From Cesiribacter sp964504565 (GTDB taxonomy: Bacteria; Bacteroidota; Bacteroidia; Cytophagales; Cyclobacteriaceae): a DNA stretch of 64,000 bases. Below the pieces are notes generated by a model. It did no database searches and had not been told where the DNA came from. It was given only the letters and a program-made list of their open reading frames with translations. Shown piece by piece: positions 43,395 to 53,269 of this stretch. Location of the stretch: positions 30,196 through 94,195 of the forward strand of contig CAZDEY010000015.1 in NCBI GenBank assembly GCA_964504565.1, read 5' to 3'. The position numbers and the translations under genes were made by a program. The stretch's first letter is position 1, and the number at the start of each line of letters is the position of its first letter.

Positions 43395-43883
43395 ATGGGA
43401 TTTTTACCAATTACACTGGCCCTTACCGCATTAATGATTGTGGTGGTGTCTATTAACCTTACTAGCATAAAACGCCACCAGCAATCTATTAAGTTTGCCC
43501 TATTCACGGTATGCCAAACGGCTGCCAGTCGTAACCGTCTTCTTAAAAGATCGCGCAAACTAAGCCCCAACGAACTTTGCATTGAGCTGCCGGAAAAGAA
43601 AAAGTTTACCTCTGAAATTACCGACGCTATTACTAATATTCTAGTATCGGAACGCGCCAGTGTAGAAGATACCCACTATATTTTAGATGGGGAAGAAATG
43701 CCCCCTCGCCTGGCTAAATCGCTGGCACTGCTAAACCAACGCCAAAGTATTAACCTTAAAATACTAGAAAGGAAAGCCCGAGAGTATAACCAATTGATTG
43801 ATAGTTACCCAACCAAAATGGTAGCATCCGCCTGGAAGTACCGGCCGGTTATTTTAAAATCTGACTCTGTAGGTAGGCTATAA
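43395..43883 (+). CDS. LemA-like membrane protein
   Basis: A 162-residue protein with one N-terminal membrane helix (residues 4-24) and a cytoplasmic or periplasmic helical domain. The end, AREYNQLIDSYPTKMVASAWKYRP, matches the LemA pattern (YN-x-x-I-x-x-xP-x-x-xVA). The family is of uncertain function. It follows pfkA by 7 bp, and its last 35 bp overlap the end of miaA on the other strand. Confidence 0.68.
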   Translation: MGFLPITLALTALMIVVVSINLTSIKRHQQSIKFALFTVCQTAASRNRLLKRSRKLSPNELCIELPEKKKFTSEITDAITNILVSERASVEDTHYILDGEEMPPRLAKSLALLNQRQSINLKILERKAREYNQLIDSYPTKMVASAWKYRPVILKSDSVGRL

Positions 43884-44766
43884 TCTCCTGAAACTGATCA
43901 GGATGAAACCATTGGGTTGACTGATCGCGCTTAAACCAGGTAAGCTGGCGTTTGGCAAAGCGGCGTGTATTACGTTTTAAAAGCCTGATACCTTCTTCCC
44001 AATCATACTCATTTTCCAAATAGCCTATAATCTCTTTGTAGCCTACGGTCTGCAAGGCGTTGGTATGCTTATAAGCAATAACCTGTTCTACCTCTTGCAA
44101 TAAGCCTTGCTCAATCATTACGTCTACCCGATGGTTTATTCGGTGGTAGAGTTCTTCCCGGGGCCTTTCTAGCCCTATTTTAATTACTTCAAACGGCCGG
44201 CGGGCTTCAGCAGAATTACGGAATGCGGAAAATGGCTGACCGGTAGAGCGAATTACCTCCAGTGCCCGAACTATCCGTTGCTTATTTTTCCGGTCTACTT
44301 CCTGATAGTACTTAGGATCCTTTACTCTTAACTCCTCAACCAATCTATCTAGTCCATCGGCAACTAGTTCATCATTCAAAGCTTCGCGCACTCCAGGCTT
44401 GGTTTCGGGCATTTCGTCAAAGCCTTTCACTAACGCATCCACGTACATACCGGAACCGCCGCTAATTATTACCACCTGGTTCTTTTGGAACTCTTCAACC
44501 AAAATGTTTAGAGCGTCGCGTTCAAACTGGCCGGCACTGTAGGTGGTATTTAAATCTACCTCGGCAATAAAATAGTGCTTGGCCGCGGCTAATTCCTGCG
44601 GGCTAGGCTTTGCTGTACCAATACTGATTTGTTTATATAGTTGGCGACTATCAGCCGATATAATTGAGCTGTTAAAGTGTTGGGCTAGGCGTATAGCTAA
44701 ACTAGTTTTACCTACGGCGGTAGGCCCAACCACAAAAATCGCATAATGCTTTGGTTTCTTACACAT
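43849..44766 (-). CDS. miaA: tRNA dimethylallyltransferase MiaA
   Basis: A 305-residue enzyme adding dimethylallyl to A37 of tRNAs reading U-starting codons. Visible: VVGPTAVGKTSLA (P-loop), SADSRQLYKQISIGTAKPS, SGGSGMYVDAL and the C-terminal TQWFHPDQ. Full length. Its 3' end overlaps the converging LemA-like gene by 35 bp. Confidence 0.95.
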   Translation of the reverse strand: MCKKPKHYAIFVVGPTAVGKTSLAIRLAQHFNSSIISADSRQLYKQISIGTAKPSPQELAAAKHYFIAEVDLNTTYSAGQFERDALNILVEEFQKNQVVIISGGSGMYVDALVKGFDEMPETKPGVREALNDELVADGLDRLVEELRVKDPKYYQEVDRKNKQRIVRALEVIRSTGQPFSAFRNSAEARRPFEVIKIGLERPREELYHRINHRVDVMIEQGLLQEVEQVIAYKHTNALQTVGYKEIIGYLENEYDWEEGIRLLKRNTRRFAKRQLTWFKRDQSTQWFHPDQFQEIIAYLQSQILK

Positions 44767-44845
44767 AGTAAGCTATATAGTATTCTGCCGCGTTCTTTAC
44801 TTACCTTACAATAAAATTTCAGCCAGAAGAATTCTAGCCCAAGGT

Positions 44846-47800
44846 ATGGAGAATTACGAAAACTTAAGCCGGGAAGACCTGATAAAGCTGCTCCATCAGC
44901 AGGACACCGACCACCAAAACGAGTGGGTAAATGGGCTAAGCATGCTCTTCGCCACCTTAAATTCCGAAGGTAAATTTTTAAGTTATAACCAGCGTTGGAA
45001 AGACCTTTTAGGCTACAGTAAATACGATTTGGCCTATACCAAATTAGGCGATATTTTGCCTAAAAATGAGTACCCGCATATTCTACGGCAATTAAGAACG
45101 CTGCAAAACGGCGAAGAATTACCAATAAAACTTCAGCTTTACGATAAGCGCGGAATACTAAAGCATGTGGCCGGAAAAGTTAGACGCTCGCATACCAAAA
45201 GGCAAATCCAATTTCACGTAGGTCTGCACGATATTAGCTCTAAAGTTAAAGGAGACGAAGCCCAGGATCTATACAATAGAATTAGTGAGTTTGCAGTTCA
45301 TAGCCAGAACCTGGAGGAGATGTATGAAAACATTCACCGGGAATTGTGCAAAGTTATGGAAGCGAAAAGCTTTTATCTGGCGTTGCACGAAAAAGGCCAA
45401 CCTATACTAAACCTGCCCTATCTGGTTGACGAACTATCAAACACCCCCTTAACCAATAGCCAGCGGCGGTTTAGCAAAGGCTTGTCCGAACATTTTATCA
45501 ATACCCAGCAACCCGTACGCTTGTATCAGGAAGATATAATGGCACTTATTACCGAGGGCAAAGTTGATGTATTCGGCACAATACCCGAGGCGTGGCTGGG
45601 GGTTCCATTTGATCTATCGGCCACCGAGCGGGGCTTACTGGTGGTATACAGTCTACACAATCGGAATGCGTACAACGATAAGCACCTGGAACTGCTAAAT
45701 TTTATAAGTGACCAGGTGGCCCTTGCCATCAGGCAAAAACAATATGAGGAACAAATCAACCATCAGGCAGCCCGCCTCCAGTCTATTTTTAAAAGCAGCA
45801 CGCATTTAATCTGGACTATCAGCCGTACCTACGAGCTTTCGGTATTTAGCCAACAACAAGAACATACTATAAGGGAGTATTTTTCGGTTATGCGCAAGGA
45901 TAGGACGCCCGACGGTAGCGGCTTTGCCAACGATAAACGCCTGCGCGACGACAACAAGTTTTGGTACGAAAAATACCAACAAGCCTTTACCGGTCGCTCT
46001 ATGCATTTTGAGGTTATGCTTCGCAACGCGCAGAATAGCCACGTTTGGAAAGAGGTTTTTATAAACCCAATCTACGATAAAAACGGCCAGATTAATGAAA
46101 TATCCGGCATAGCCACCGATATAACCAGCAAAAAACAATCGGAGCTAGACTTGCTGGAAAGCGAAGAGATGTTCCGGAATATCTTTAATTCTTTTCAGGA
46201 TATCTACTTTCGCTGCAATATAAACGGCGACCTAACTATTATTAGCCCCAGCGTTCAGGAGCTTTTAGGGTACGAACCGGAACAGGTTCTGGGCAACAAT
46301 ATTACGAACTATTACCTTTATAATAGCCGCATAAAAAACCTAATCCGCCAGCTTATTAAGCTAAAAAGTGTCCGAAATTTTGAGGCTTCGGTGGTTAAAG
46401 AAAGCGGACAATTACTACAATGTATTTGTAATATCCGCTTGATATACGGTAGCGACGGAAAGCCTAAAGAAATTGAAGGTGTAGCCCGGGATATTACCGA
46501 ACTAAAGCGGGCTAACCTGGAGTTGCTTACCGCCAAAGAAGTAGCTGAAAAAAGCCTAAAGGTTAAAGAAGAGTTTCTGGCCAATATGAGCCACGAAATC
46601 AGAACGCCGATGAACGGCGTAATTGGAATGGTGGATATGCTAACCACCACTAAGCTCGATGGGGAACAACAAACCTACGTAGATACCATTCGCAAGAGCA
46701 GCCGCACCCTACTGAATATCCTTAATGATATACTGGATCTCAGTAAAATTGAAGCGGGCAAAATGCAACTTCGCCCGACGGTAATAAAATTTCCGGCAGT
46801 GGTAGATAAATTATATGCACTGTTTTCCCAACAAGCTCAAGATAGAGGCATTAGCCTGGAGTATAAAATTGACAGTTCTATACCCGAATTCCTGCTTGCC
46901 GATGAAACCCGCCTGCTGCAGGTAATGAGCAATTTTACCTCTAACGCTATAAAGTTTACCGAAAGAAAGGGTAAAGTAAGCCTCATTTTCACTGAATTAG
47001 CTCAACAAAGCGGAGTACATGAGATTAAAGTTGAAGTTACCGATACCGGCATAGGCATAGCTACCGATGAGTTAGAAAAACTTTTCAGCAACTTCAGCCA
47101 GCTAGATAATTCCCAAACCAAATCGTACGGAGGCACTGGCTTGGGCCTGGCGATTAGCAAGCAGCTTTGCCAACTTATGGGTGGCGAGGTTGGGGTGGAA
47201 AGCCAGCGCGGGGTTGGAAGTACCTTTTGGTTTACCTTTAAAGCTGCCGCCGGTCAGGCTAAAGATTTTGTAGATCAGGATCAGGAGGAAAATTTTCTGA
47301 AGGCGTTCAGCACCCAGGAAGGTGAAACCGGCCCCGCCATCCTACTAGTAGACGATAATGAAGTAAACCGGCAGGTAGCCAGTACTATACTTAAAAAGGC
47401 CGGCTGTTTGGTAGTTACGGCATACGATGGGTTTGATGCCCTAAACAAAATTAGGGAGCAAACTTACGATATTGTGTTTATGGATATTCAGATGCCGGAA
47501 ATGGATGGAATAACTACTACCCGTAAAATTCGAGAGCTCAACCTACGGGAGGTTCCGGTAATAGTAGCCATGACGGCCTACAGCATGGAAGAAGACCGCC
47601 AGCGCATACTGGAAGCCGNNNNNNNNNNTAAGTAAACCTATAAAAGCTAACCTACTCATTCAGAAGGTTAGAAAATACGTTGGTTCAGGTGAGGCCCCGG
47701 ACGTTAGCGAGGAAATTCCGGCGGCATTGCCCGATAATGAGAGCCCTGAAGATGTGATAATTCAGCAGGAGGCTATTGACCAACTACTACGCTGGGGCGG

Positions 47801-48101
47801 CACCGAACTGGCTGAAAGCGCATTTGAAGAATTTGAAGCTGAAGCCGGCGAGCAACTTGCTGCGGGCTCGCTTTTTCTTAAAGAAAAAAATGTAGAAAAA
47901 TTACGCGAGGAAATGCACAGCCTGAAAGGAAGTGCCGGCACCTTAGGGGTTTATCAGGTGGCGAAAATTGCCACAGCCATTGAAAAACGGCTTAAAGAAA
48001 AAGATATTACCTTTGCTATGGCAGAATTCCCTAAATTGCTTCAGGCATTTAAAGAATTTAAAGCCTACTACACACTACACGCTAAATCAATTTTGTCATG
48101 A
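44846..48101 (+). CDS. Hybrid sensor histidine kinase: PAS-GAF-PAS-PAS-HisKA-HATPase-REC-Hpt (contains 10-N gap)
   Basis: One gene of about 1085 residues. Order: PAS (about 15-135), GAF (145-300), PAS (310-430), PAS (435-560), HisKA with MSHEIRTPMNGV (His 583), HATPase (NFTSNAIKFTE, DTGIGI, GGTGLGLAIS), receiver with DIQMPEMDG (Asp 880), then an Hpt domain with MHSLKGSAGTLG (His encoded at 47916). The N-run at 47619 comes just before the receiver's SKPIK; 0 modulo 3 missing bases joins both parts. No membrane helix is seen, so the sensing is cytoplasmic. ATGA overlap with the following receiver gene shows a local phosphorelay. Confidence 0.9.
47619..47628. other. Assembly gap (10 N) inside the hybrid kinase receiver domain
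   Basis: The preceding codons give LEA and the following give SKPIK. Receiver domains have about six residues there, so about 15 bases are likely missing, not 10. The ten-N placeholder breaks the frame and makes the Hpt domain look like a separate ORF. Confidence 0.9.
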
Positions 48102-48469
48102 AAAAGAAGGTGTTGATTGCTGAAGATAGTTCGGTTATCCAGAACCTGGCCCGAAAAATCCTTCAGTTTCAGAATTACGATATAACTGCCGTTAAAAACG
48201 GCCAACAGGTGTTAGACAAACTTAATGCGAACGATTACGCGGTTATTATAATGGATATTAACATGCCGGTTATGGACGGTATGAAGGCGTCCGAAGAAAT
48301 ACGCAAGCGCAACGACGATAAGCGCAACACCCCAATAATTGTAATAAGCGGAAACGCTAAAAACTATTCCGAAGAAGATTTTAATCGCATTGGTGTTAAT
48401 GCTTACTTGCCTAAACCACTCAATTTTGACGAATTGGTGGAAAAGGTAAACGAGCTAAGCAATGCCTGA
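48098..48469 (+). CDS. Single-domain response regulator (CheY-like)
   Basis: A 123-residue receiver domain with no output domain. D53 (IIMDINMP) is the phosphorylation site, E9/D10 the acidic pair, S84 the Thr/Ser switch and K106 the Lys of the LPKP motif. It overlaps the hybrid kinase stop by 4 bp, and can receive phosphate from its Hpt domain. The target is unknown. Confidence 0.92.
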   Translation: MKKKVLIAEDSSVIQNLARKILQFQNYDITAVKNGQQVLDKLNANDYAVIIMDINMPVMDGMKASEEIRKRNDDKRNTPIIVISGNAKNYSEEDFNRIGVNAYLPKPLNFDELVEKVNELSNA

Positions 48470-48731
48470 GGTTAAGTATACCCGCCACTTCCTAAACCGT
48501 CTGGAAGATTTATTTAGCGAATCGGACTACTTTTTGCGGTACGAGAAGGGAAGTTTTAAAAGCGGCTACTGTATTCTTCAGGATAAAAAAGTAGTAGTAA
48601 TTAATAAATACTACCCACTGGAAGGAAAAATTAACTGCTTGCTGGATATAGTGCGGGAGCTTAAACCAGAACTTACTAACTTGAGCGACAAGAACAATAA
48701 GCTTTTACAAGAACTCAGTAAAACCGAATAA
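48462..48731 (+). CDS. Small conserved-looking protein of unknown function
   Basis: An 89-residue soluble protein: a helical N-terminus, a beta segment (SGYCILQDKKVVVINKYYPLEGKI), and a C-terminal coiled coil ending ELSKTE. I know of no function. It overlaps the receiver gene by 8 bp and precedes the MBL hydrolase by 3 bp, so it is translated within the signalling operon; it might be an effector or partner of the receiver. Confidence 0.75.
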   Translation: MPEVKYTRHFLNRLEDLFSESDYFLRYEKGSFKSGYCILQDKKVVVINKYYPLEGKINCLLDIVRELKPELTNLSDKNNKLLQELSKTE

Positions 48732-48734
48732 ATC

Positions 48735-49499
48735 TTGGCGCACGGCATTTTTTTAGGAACCGGAACCTCGCAGGGTGTACCCGTAATAGGCTGCTCTTGC
48801 GAGGTTTGTCGTTCCTTAGACTACAGGGATAAACGGCTACGAACGTCATTCTTACTTCAAATTGAAGGTAAAAACCTGGTAATTGATACCGGCCCTGACT
48901 TCCGGCAGCAAATGCTTAGGGAACGTATTAAACACCTGGAAGCCGTAATTTTTACCCACGAGCATAAAGACCATACCGCCGGGCTGGACGACGTGCGGGC
49001 GTTCAACTTTCGGCAAAAGCGCGATATGCCAATTTATGCCCATCAGCGCGTAATTAGCCAACTAAAGCAGGAGTTTAGCTACGCCTTTGCCGATTTTAAG
49101 TATCCTGGCGTACCTCTTCTGGAAGTTAACCTTATTGATGCCGGGCCCCAGGTTATAGAGGGTATTTCGCTGGAAGCTATTGAGATAATGCACTATAAGC
49201 TACCGGTATTGGGATTTCGTTACCAGAAATTTGCCTATTTAACCGACGTTAACCACATACCTGGACCAAGTTTTAAGGCCTTAGAAGGAGTTGAAACCCT
49301 GGTTATAAGCGCCCTGCAGCAGCAAGCTCACATCTCACACTTTACATTGGAAGAAGCAATTGCAGTAGCTAAGCAAATAGGTGCCAAGAGAACTTACCTG
49401 ACGCATATTAGTCACCGTATGGGCACCCACGCCCAAGTCAGCCAACTACTACCGAAAGGTATAGAGTTGGCGTATGATGGTTTGAGGATTACCTTGTAA
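48735..49499 (+). CDS. MBL-fold metallohydrolase (PhnP-like)
   Basis: A 254-residue beta-lactamase-fold hydrolase. Zinc-binding HEHKDHTAG is at about residues 75-83; an additional Cys-containing N-terminal motif GTSQGVPVIGCSCEVC is characteristic of the PhnP/cyclic phosphodiesterase-like group. Other ligand histidines appear in TDVNHIPGP and LTHISHRMG. Start is TTG. It hydrolyses phosphodiester-type substrates; exact substrate unknown. It is followed by the NFACT gene after 3 bp. Confidence 0.88.
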   Translation: MAHGIFLGTGTSQGVPVIGCSCEVCRSLDYRDKRLRTSFLLQIEGKNLVIDTGPDFRQQMLRERIKHLEAVIFTHEHKDHTAGLDDVRAFNFRQKRDMPIYAHQRVISQLKQEFSYAFADFKYPGVPLLEVNLIDAGPQVIEGISLEAIEIMHYKLPVLGFRYQKFAYLTDVNHIPGPSFKALEGVETLVISALQQQAHISHFTLEEAIAVAKQIGAKRTYLTHISHRMGTHAQVSQLLPKGIELAYDGLRITL

Positions 49500-49502
49500 A
49501 GG

Positions 49503-51050
49503 ATGCACACTAATTACTATTTCCTACGTCAACTGAGCCGGGCACTATATGATAGGCTTAATGGATATACGGTAGTTGAGTGTTTTACCCAGAATAAGGA
49601 TGAACTCTATATTGAGTTTACCGGTGAGCAAACCCTTTGGATGCAGGTAAGGGTAAGCCCGCAATTTACTGCAATAGCCTTTCCAGACGATGTTAAGCGG
49701 GCTAGACGAAACAGTACCGATGTATTTCCGGAACTAATTGGTCGTAAGGTAGAATCAGTTATCCAAACACCCTACGATAGAAGCTTTACCTTCAACTTTG
49801 ACCAGGAAACCGTCCTGCTGGTTAAATTTCATGGAAATCGAAGTAATATTATTCTATTGAAGAAGAACATTCCAGTTAAGCTCTTCAAAAGCAAACTGAA
49901 ATCCGACTGGGAAATATCACCTAAAAGCTTAGCCTCAACCTTAAATCTTTCCTTAGAAAATTTTATACAATTAGAAGGTAATTTGAGTCGCTTCTGGCCC
50001 GTGGCCGGTAAAGAGGTAAAGGCTCATCTGCTTAACCTAAAAACAGGCCAACTTAGCCCGGAAGAGCAGGTAGCGTATATTCAAAACCTTCATCAAAAGC
50101 TGGAAAACCCAGAGGGATTTTATATTGAAGAATGGAATGGTAAGCCTACGGTAACCCTATTTCAGTCGGGCCGGGAAGAACTTTTCTTCTCTATCGACCC
50201 AGTAGAAACTACAACCAATTATTATAGGCGTATAACCCAGGACTACTTCTTAAACCAGCGTAAAACCACGCTACTTAACCAAATAAATAAACGAATCAAA
50301 AGTACCGAAAGCTATTTGGTAAAATCTAGCCAAATGATAAAGAGCCTCCAAGGTAAACGCGACCTGAGCCAACAGGCCGACGTACTTATGGCAAATCTTC
50401 ACCAAATACCTAAAGGTGCTAAGAAAGTTGAGTTGCTAAACTTTTATACCAATCAGCCGCAGGTTTACAAGCTTAAACACGACCTTAATGCCCAACAAAA
50501 TGCGGAACGCTTGTATAAACGAGCTAAAAATCAGCATAAAGAACATGCTCATTTACAGACAAATATTTCGGAAAAAGAGGAGCGGCTTCTGCAGCTAATG
50601 GAGTGGCAGGAAGCTATAAATGCTGCCTATGATTTCAACCAAATTAAAGAACTGGAAAAGCTAATAAACCCCCAGTTTACTGAAGAAGATAGCCGGAAAC
50701 CCTACTGGGAAGAGGTATATCGGGGCTGGCAAATATGGGTTGGCCGGGGTGCCGCCGATAATGATTCTATGCTGCGCTACTTTTCCAATAAAGACGATTG
50801 GTGGCTCCACGCTAAGGATGCGGCCGGCTCGCACGTACTAGTTAAATATCAGGCCGGGCAAACTGCCCCGGCACTGGTGCTGGAACGTGCCGCTGCCCTG
50901 GCCGCCTACCACAGTAAACGCCGCAGCGATACCCTATGCCCGGTAATATGCACCCGGCGTAAATGGGTTAGAAAAAGAAAAGGCAGCGCCCCCGGAATGG
51001 TAGCCGTAGACCGCGAAGAACAGGTTATTCTGGTAGCTCCGGAAGGTTAA
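49503..51050 (+). CDS. rqcH: NFACT family protein (Rqc2/RqcH homolog)
   Basis: A 515-residue protein with the NFACT-N domain at residues 1-170 (FHGNRSNIILL), coiled coils at about 255-385, and an NFACT-R RNA-binding domain from about 400 (DDWWLHAKDAAGSHVLVKY). RqcH binds stalled 50S subunits and adds alanine tails to nascent chains. Ends convergent with the Fpg-like gene, overlapping by 4 bp. The gene symbol rests on family membership only. Confidence 0.82.
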   Translation: MHTNYYFLRQLSRALYDRLNGYTVVECFTQNKDELYIEFTGEQTLWMQVRVSPQFTAIAFPDDVKRARRNSTDVFPELIGRKVESVIQTPYDRSFTFNFDQETVLLVKFHGNRSNIILLKKNIPVKLFKSKLKSDWEISPKSLASTLNLSLENFIQLEGNLSRFWPVAGKEVKAHLLNLKTGQLSPEEQVAYIQNLHQKLENPEGFYIEEWNGKPTVTLFQSGREELFFSIDPVETTTNYYRRITQDYFLNQRKTTLLNQINKRIKSTESYLVKSSQMIKSLQGKRDLSQQADVLMANLHQIPKGAKKVELLNFYTNQPQVYKLKHDLNAQQNAERLYKRAKNQHKEHAHLQTNISEKEERLLQLMEWQEAINAAYDFNQIKELEKLINPQFTEEDSRKPYWEEVYRGWQIWVGRGAADNDSMLRYFSNKDDWWLHAKDAAGSHVLVKYQAGQTAPALVLERAAALAAYHSKRRSDTLCPVICTRRKWVRKRKGSAPGMVAVDREEQVILVAPEG

Positions 51051-51832
51051 ATCTTCTGCCGATCGGCATCGTAGTAGGTTGTTCGACCGCCTACTTTTTT
51101 AGTCTGAATGTTCTGTTTTCTCAGCGGGTGCCCTTCCCTATCGTACCAGCGGAAAGTTACCAAATAGCTATCCGGGAAACGGGTATATTCGGCTTCTTCG
51201 TTTATAGCCAGCTTAAGTATTTCCTGCATTTTCTGGTAAAGCAATTTATACTCTTTAGTTGAAATAGTATTGCCCGACCGCTCCGGATGAATTTTAGCCT
51301 GATAAAGCATCTCGTCTACAATCCAATTGCCTAAACCGGCCACGTAGCGCTGGTTCATAAGTAGCGGCTTTATTAAGCCCTTCTTAGTATTGAACAGTTC
51401 AGTAAATTCTTTTTCGAATATCTGCAAGCCATCCTGGCCCAGCTTTTTATTCTTTCTGAATTCTTCAACCGAATCTGTAGTACCAATTCTGCCTAAAATT
51501 CTAGGGCAGCGGAAGCCCAGTACCATACCATCGTCTAGCTGAAAGAAAACCTTTATAAAGCGCGGCTGCTCTTCTTGCTGTCGGTAAAGCCGCCAGGAGC
51601 CCGTCATACCAAAATGTACGGTAATTAGTCGGCCATTATCCAGCTTCAGGAAAAGTTGTTTGCCCAGCCGGTCCGTTCCAATTATCTGATTACCCTCAAT
51701 GGCTGCTTTAAGGTGGTCCGGATTCCCTACAACAACCCGAGGCTCCACCACTCCTACCCGGGTAATTACCCGGTGCAGGGCGGCTTCTTCGGCAAATTTT
51801 TGGTAGGTAGCTACTTCGGGCAATTCAGGCAT
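51047..51832 (-). CDS. Fpg/Nei family DNA glycosylase with zincless finger
   Basis: A 261-residue glycosylase/AP lyase for oxidised bases. The N-terminal MPELPEV carries the catalytic P2 and E3; K58 (GKQLF) and H73 (FGMTG) follow, then the helix-two-turn-helix LMNQRYVAGLGNWIVDEML. The C-terminal finger position reads WYDREGHPLRKQ...RTTYYDADRQ: all four zinc Cys are replaced (Leu, Gln, Asp, Arg), while the conserved Arg of GGRTTYY remains. This is the zincless finger of NEIL1-like enzymes. Whether it is Fpg (8-oxoG) or Nei-like is open. The start shares one base with the pyk stop. Confidence 0.88.
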   Translation of the reverse strand: MPELPEVATYQKFAEEAALHRVITRVGVVEPRVVVGNPDHLKAAIEGNQIIGTDRLGKQLFLKLDNGRLITVHFGMTGSWRLYRQQEEQPRFIKVFFQLDDGMVLGFRCPRILGRIGTTDSVEEFRKNKKLGQDGLQIFEKEFTELFNTKKGLIKPLLMNQRYVAGLGNWIVDEMLYQAKIHPERSGNTISTKEYKLLYQKMQEILKLAINEEAEYTRFPDSYLVTFRWYDREGHPLRKQNIQTKKVGGRTTYYDADRQKI

Positions 51833-53268
51833 TAATCTACCCGGGTTAGTTTAATTACGTTAGTGCGGCCCTTACGCTGAATAGGCATACTCGCGGTATG
51901 GATAAGTATATCACCCTGGTGCAGACACCCTTTCTGCCGTAAAATTTCCACGGCATCATCAAAGGTTTGGTCGGTGCTTTCCATTTTATCATAGAAAATA
52001 GTACGCACCCCCCATAATAAATTTAGCGTGCTCATTATAGTTTTGTTATTTGTAAAAATGAACACATTGGCTTTAGGGCGGTGGCTGGCAATTCGGTAAC
52101 CGGTATAGCCCGACTTAGTCATGCCGACAATAGCATTGGCTTTAACCTTTTTGGCCAATCGGCAGGCTTGCAGCACTATAGAATCATTTACAAAGGTGGC
52201 TGATTTTTCCGTAACGTTTTCGTGCTTAAAGTAGATGCCGGCCATATTAGCTTCCACACTTAGTATGGTTTTTACCATACTTTTTACCACCTCAACCGGA
52301 AACTGCCCGGCTGCAGTTTCGGCCGAAAGCATTAGGGCATCGGCACCGTCGGCCACGGCATTGGCAATATCGTTGGTTTCGGCCCGGGTGGGGCGCGGGT
52401 TGGTAATCATACTCTCCATCATCTGAGTGGCAATAATTACCGGCTTGCCTATATCATTACACTTGCTTACGATATTTTTCTGGGCCATCGGCACCTCTTC
52501 CATTGGAATTTCCACACCCAGGTCGCCCCGCGCTACCATTATTCCGTCCGAAGCTTTAATAATATTATCGATATCGGCCAGGGCTTCGGGTTTTTCAATT
52601 TTGGCAATTACCTTGCAAAGCTTTCCCGCCTGCCTAATTTTTTCCTTCAGGCTAAGTACATCATCGGCCGTACGCACAAAACTTAGGGCTATCCACTCAA
52701 CTTCATGCTCCAAGCCAAACAATAAATCCTTCTCATCTTTTTCGGTTAAGGAAGGGGCCGAAACTTTGGTCATGGGCAGGTTTATACCCTTTTTAGTTTT
52801 AAGCGTGCCTCCGTGAATTACCCGGGTTATAACTTCCCTTCCTTCTACCCTATCAACCACCAGCTCCAACTTACCATCGTCAATCAAAATCATATCGCCC
52901 TTGGCCACATCATCCGGTAACGATTGGTACGAGGTACTGACCTTTTCGCTGGTACCCATTAATTCCTCGGTGGTAATAATTAGCTGGTTACCGGTTTCAA
53001 TTTCTACTCCGTCGTTCTCAACTTTCTGGACTCTTATTTTGGGGCCCTGCAAGTCTTGCAGTAGGCAAATATGCGTACCCAATTCATCGTTTAAATCCCG
53101 TACGTGGGCAACAACCTGGGCGTGGTCATCGTGAGTACCGTGCGAGAAATTAAGCCGAAAAACATCTACCCCGGCCAATATTAATTGCTTTAATTTTTCG
53201 CGGGTATTACAGGCTGGGCCTACGGTGGCTACAATTTTAGATTTATTAAATATAATATTGGGTTCCAT
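51832..53268 (-). CDS. pyk: Pyruvate kinase
   Basis: A 478-residue enzyme making ATP and pyruvate from PEP. Visible: KIVATVGPA, FRLNFSHG, IDDGKLEL, SFVRTADDV, MVARGDLGVEIP, and MTKSGYTGYRI with the C-terminal allosteric domain. The Lys-Phe MTKSGYT loop and length match type I/II bacterial enzymes. It overlaps the Fpg-like gene by 1 bp and follows the IPExxxVDY gene by 1 bp, so all three share a transcript. Confidence 0.96.
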   Translation of the reverse strand: MEPNIIFNKSKIVATVGPACNTREKLKQLILAGVDVFRLNFSHGTHDDHAQVVAHVRDLNDELGTHICLLQDLQGPKIRVQKVENDGVEIETGNQLIITTEELMGTSEKVSTSYQSLPDDVAKGDMILIDDGKLELVVDRVEGREVITRVIHGGTLKTKKGINLPMTKVSAPSLTEKDEKDLLFGLEHEVEWIALSFVRTADDVLSLKEKIRQAGKLCKVIAKIEKPEALADIDNIIKASDGIMVARGDLGVEIPMEEVPMAQKNIVSKCNDIGKPVIIATQMMESMITNPRPTRAETNDIANAVADGADALMLSAETAAGQFPVEVVKSMVKTILSVEANMAGIYFKHENVTEKSATFVNDSIVLQACRLAKKVKANAIVGMTKSGYTGYRIASHRPKANVFIFTNNKTIMSTLNLLWGVRTIFYDKMESTDQTFDDAVEILRQKGCLHQGDILIHTASMPIQRKGRTNVIKLTRVD

Positions 53269-53269
53269 A

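Noticed and set aside
45806..46138. Antisense ORF inside the hybrid kinase
   Set aside because: Sits opposite strongly coding PAS domain sequence; chance antisense frame.
47727..48101. Treating the Hpt region as an independent 124-residue gene
   Set aside because: Its frame extends upstream to the N-gap with SKPIKANLLI, the end of the receiver domain of the hybrid kinase.
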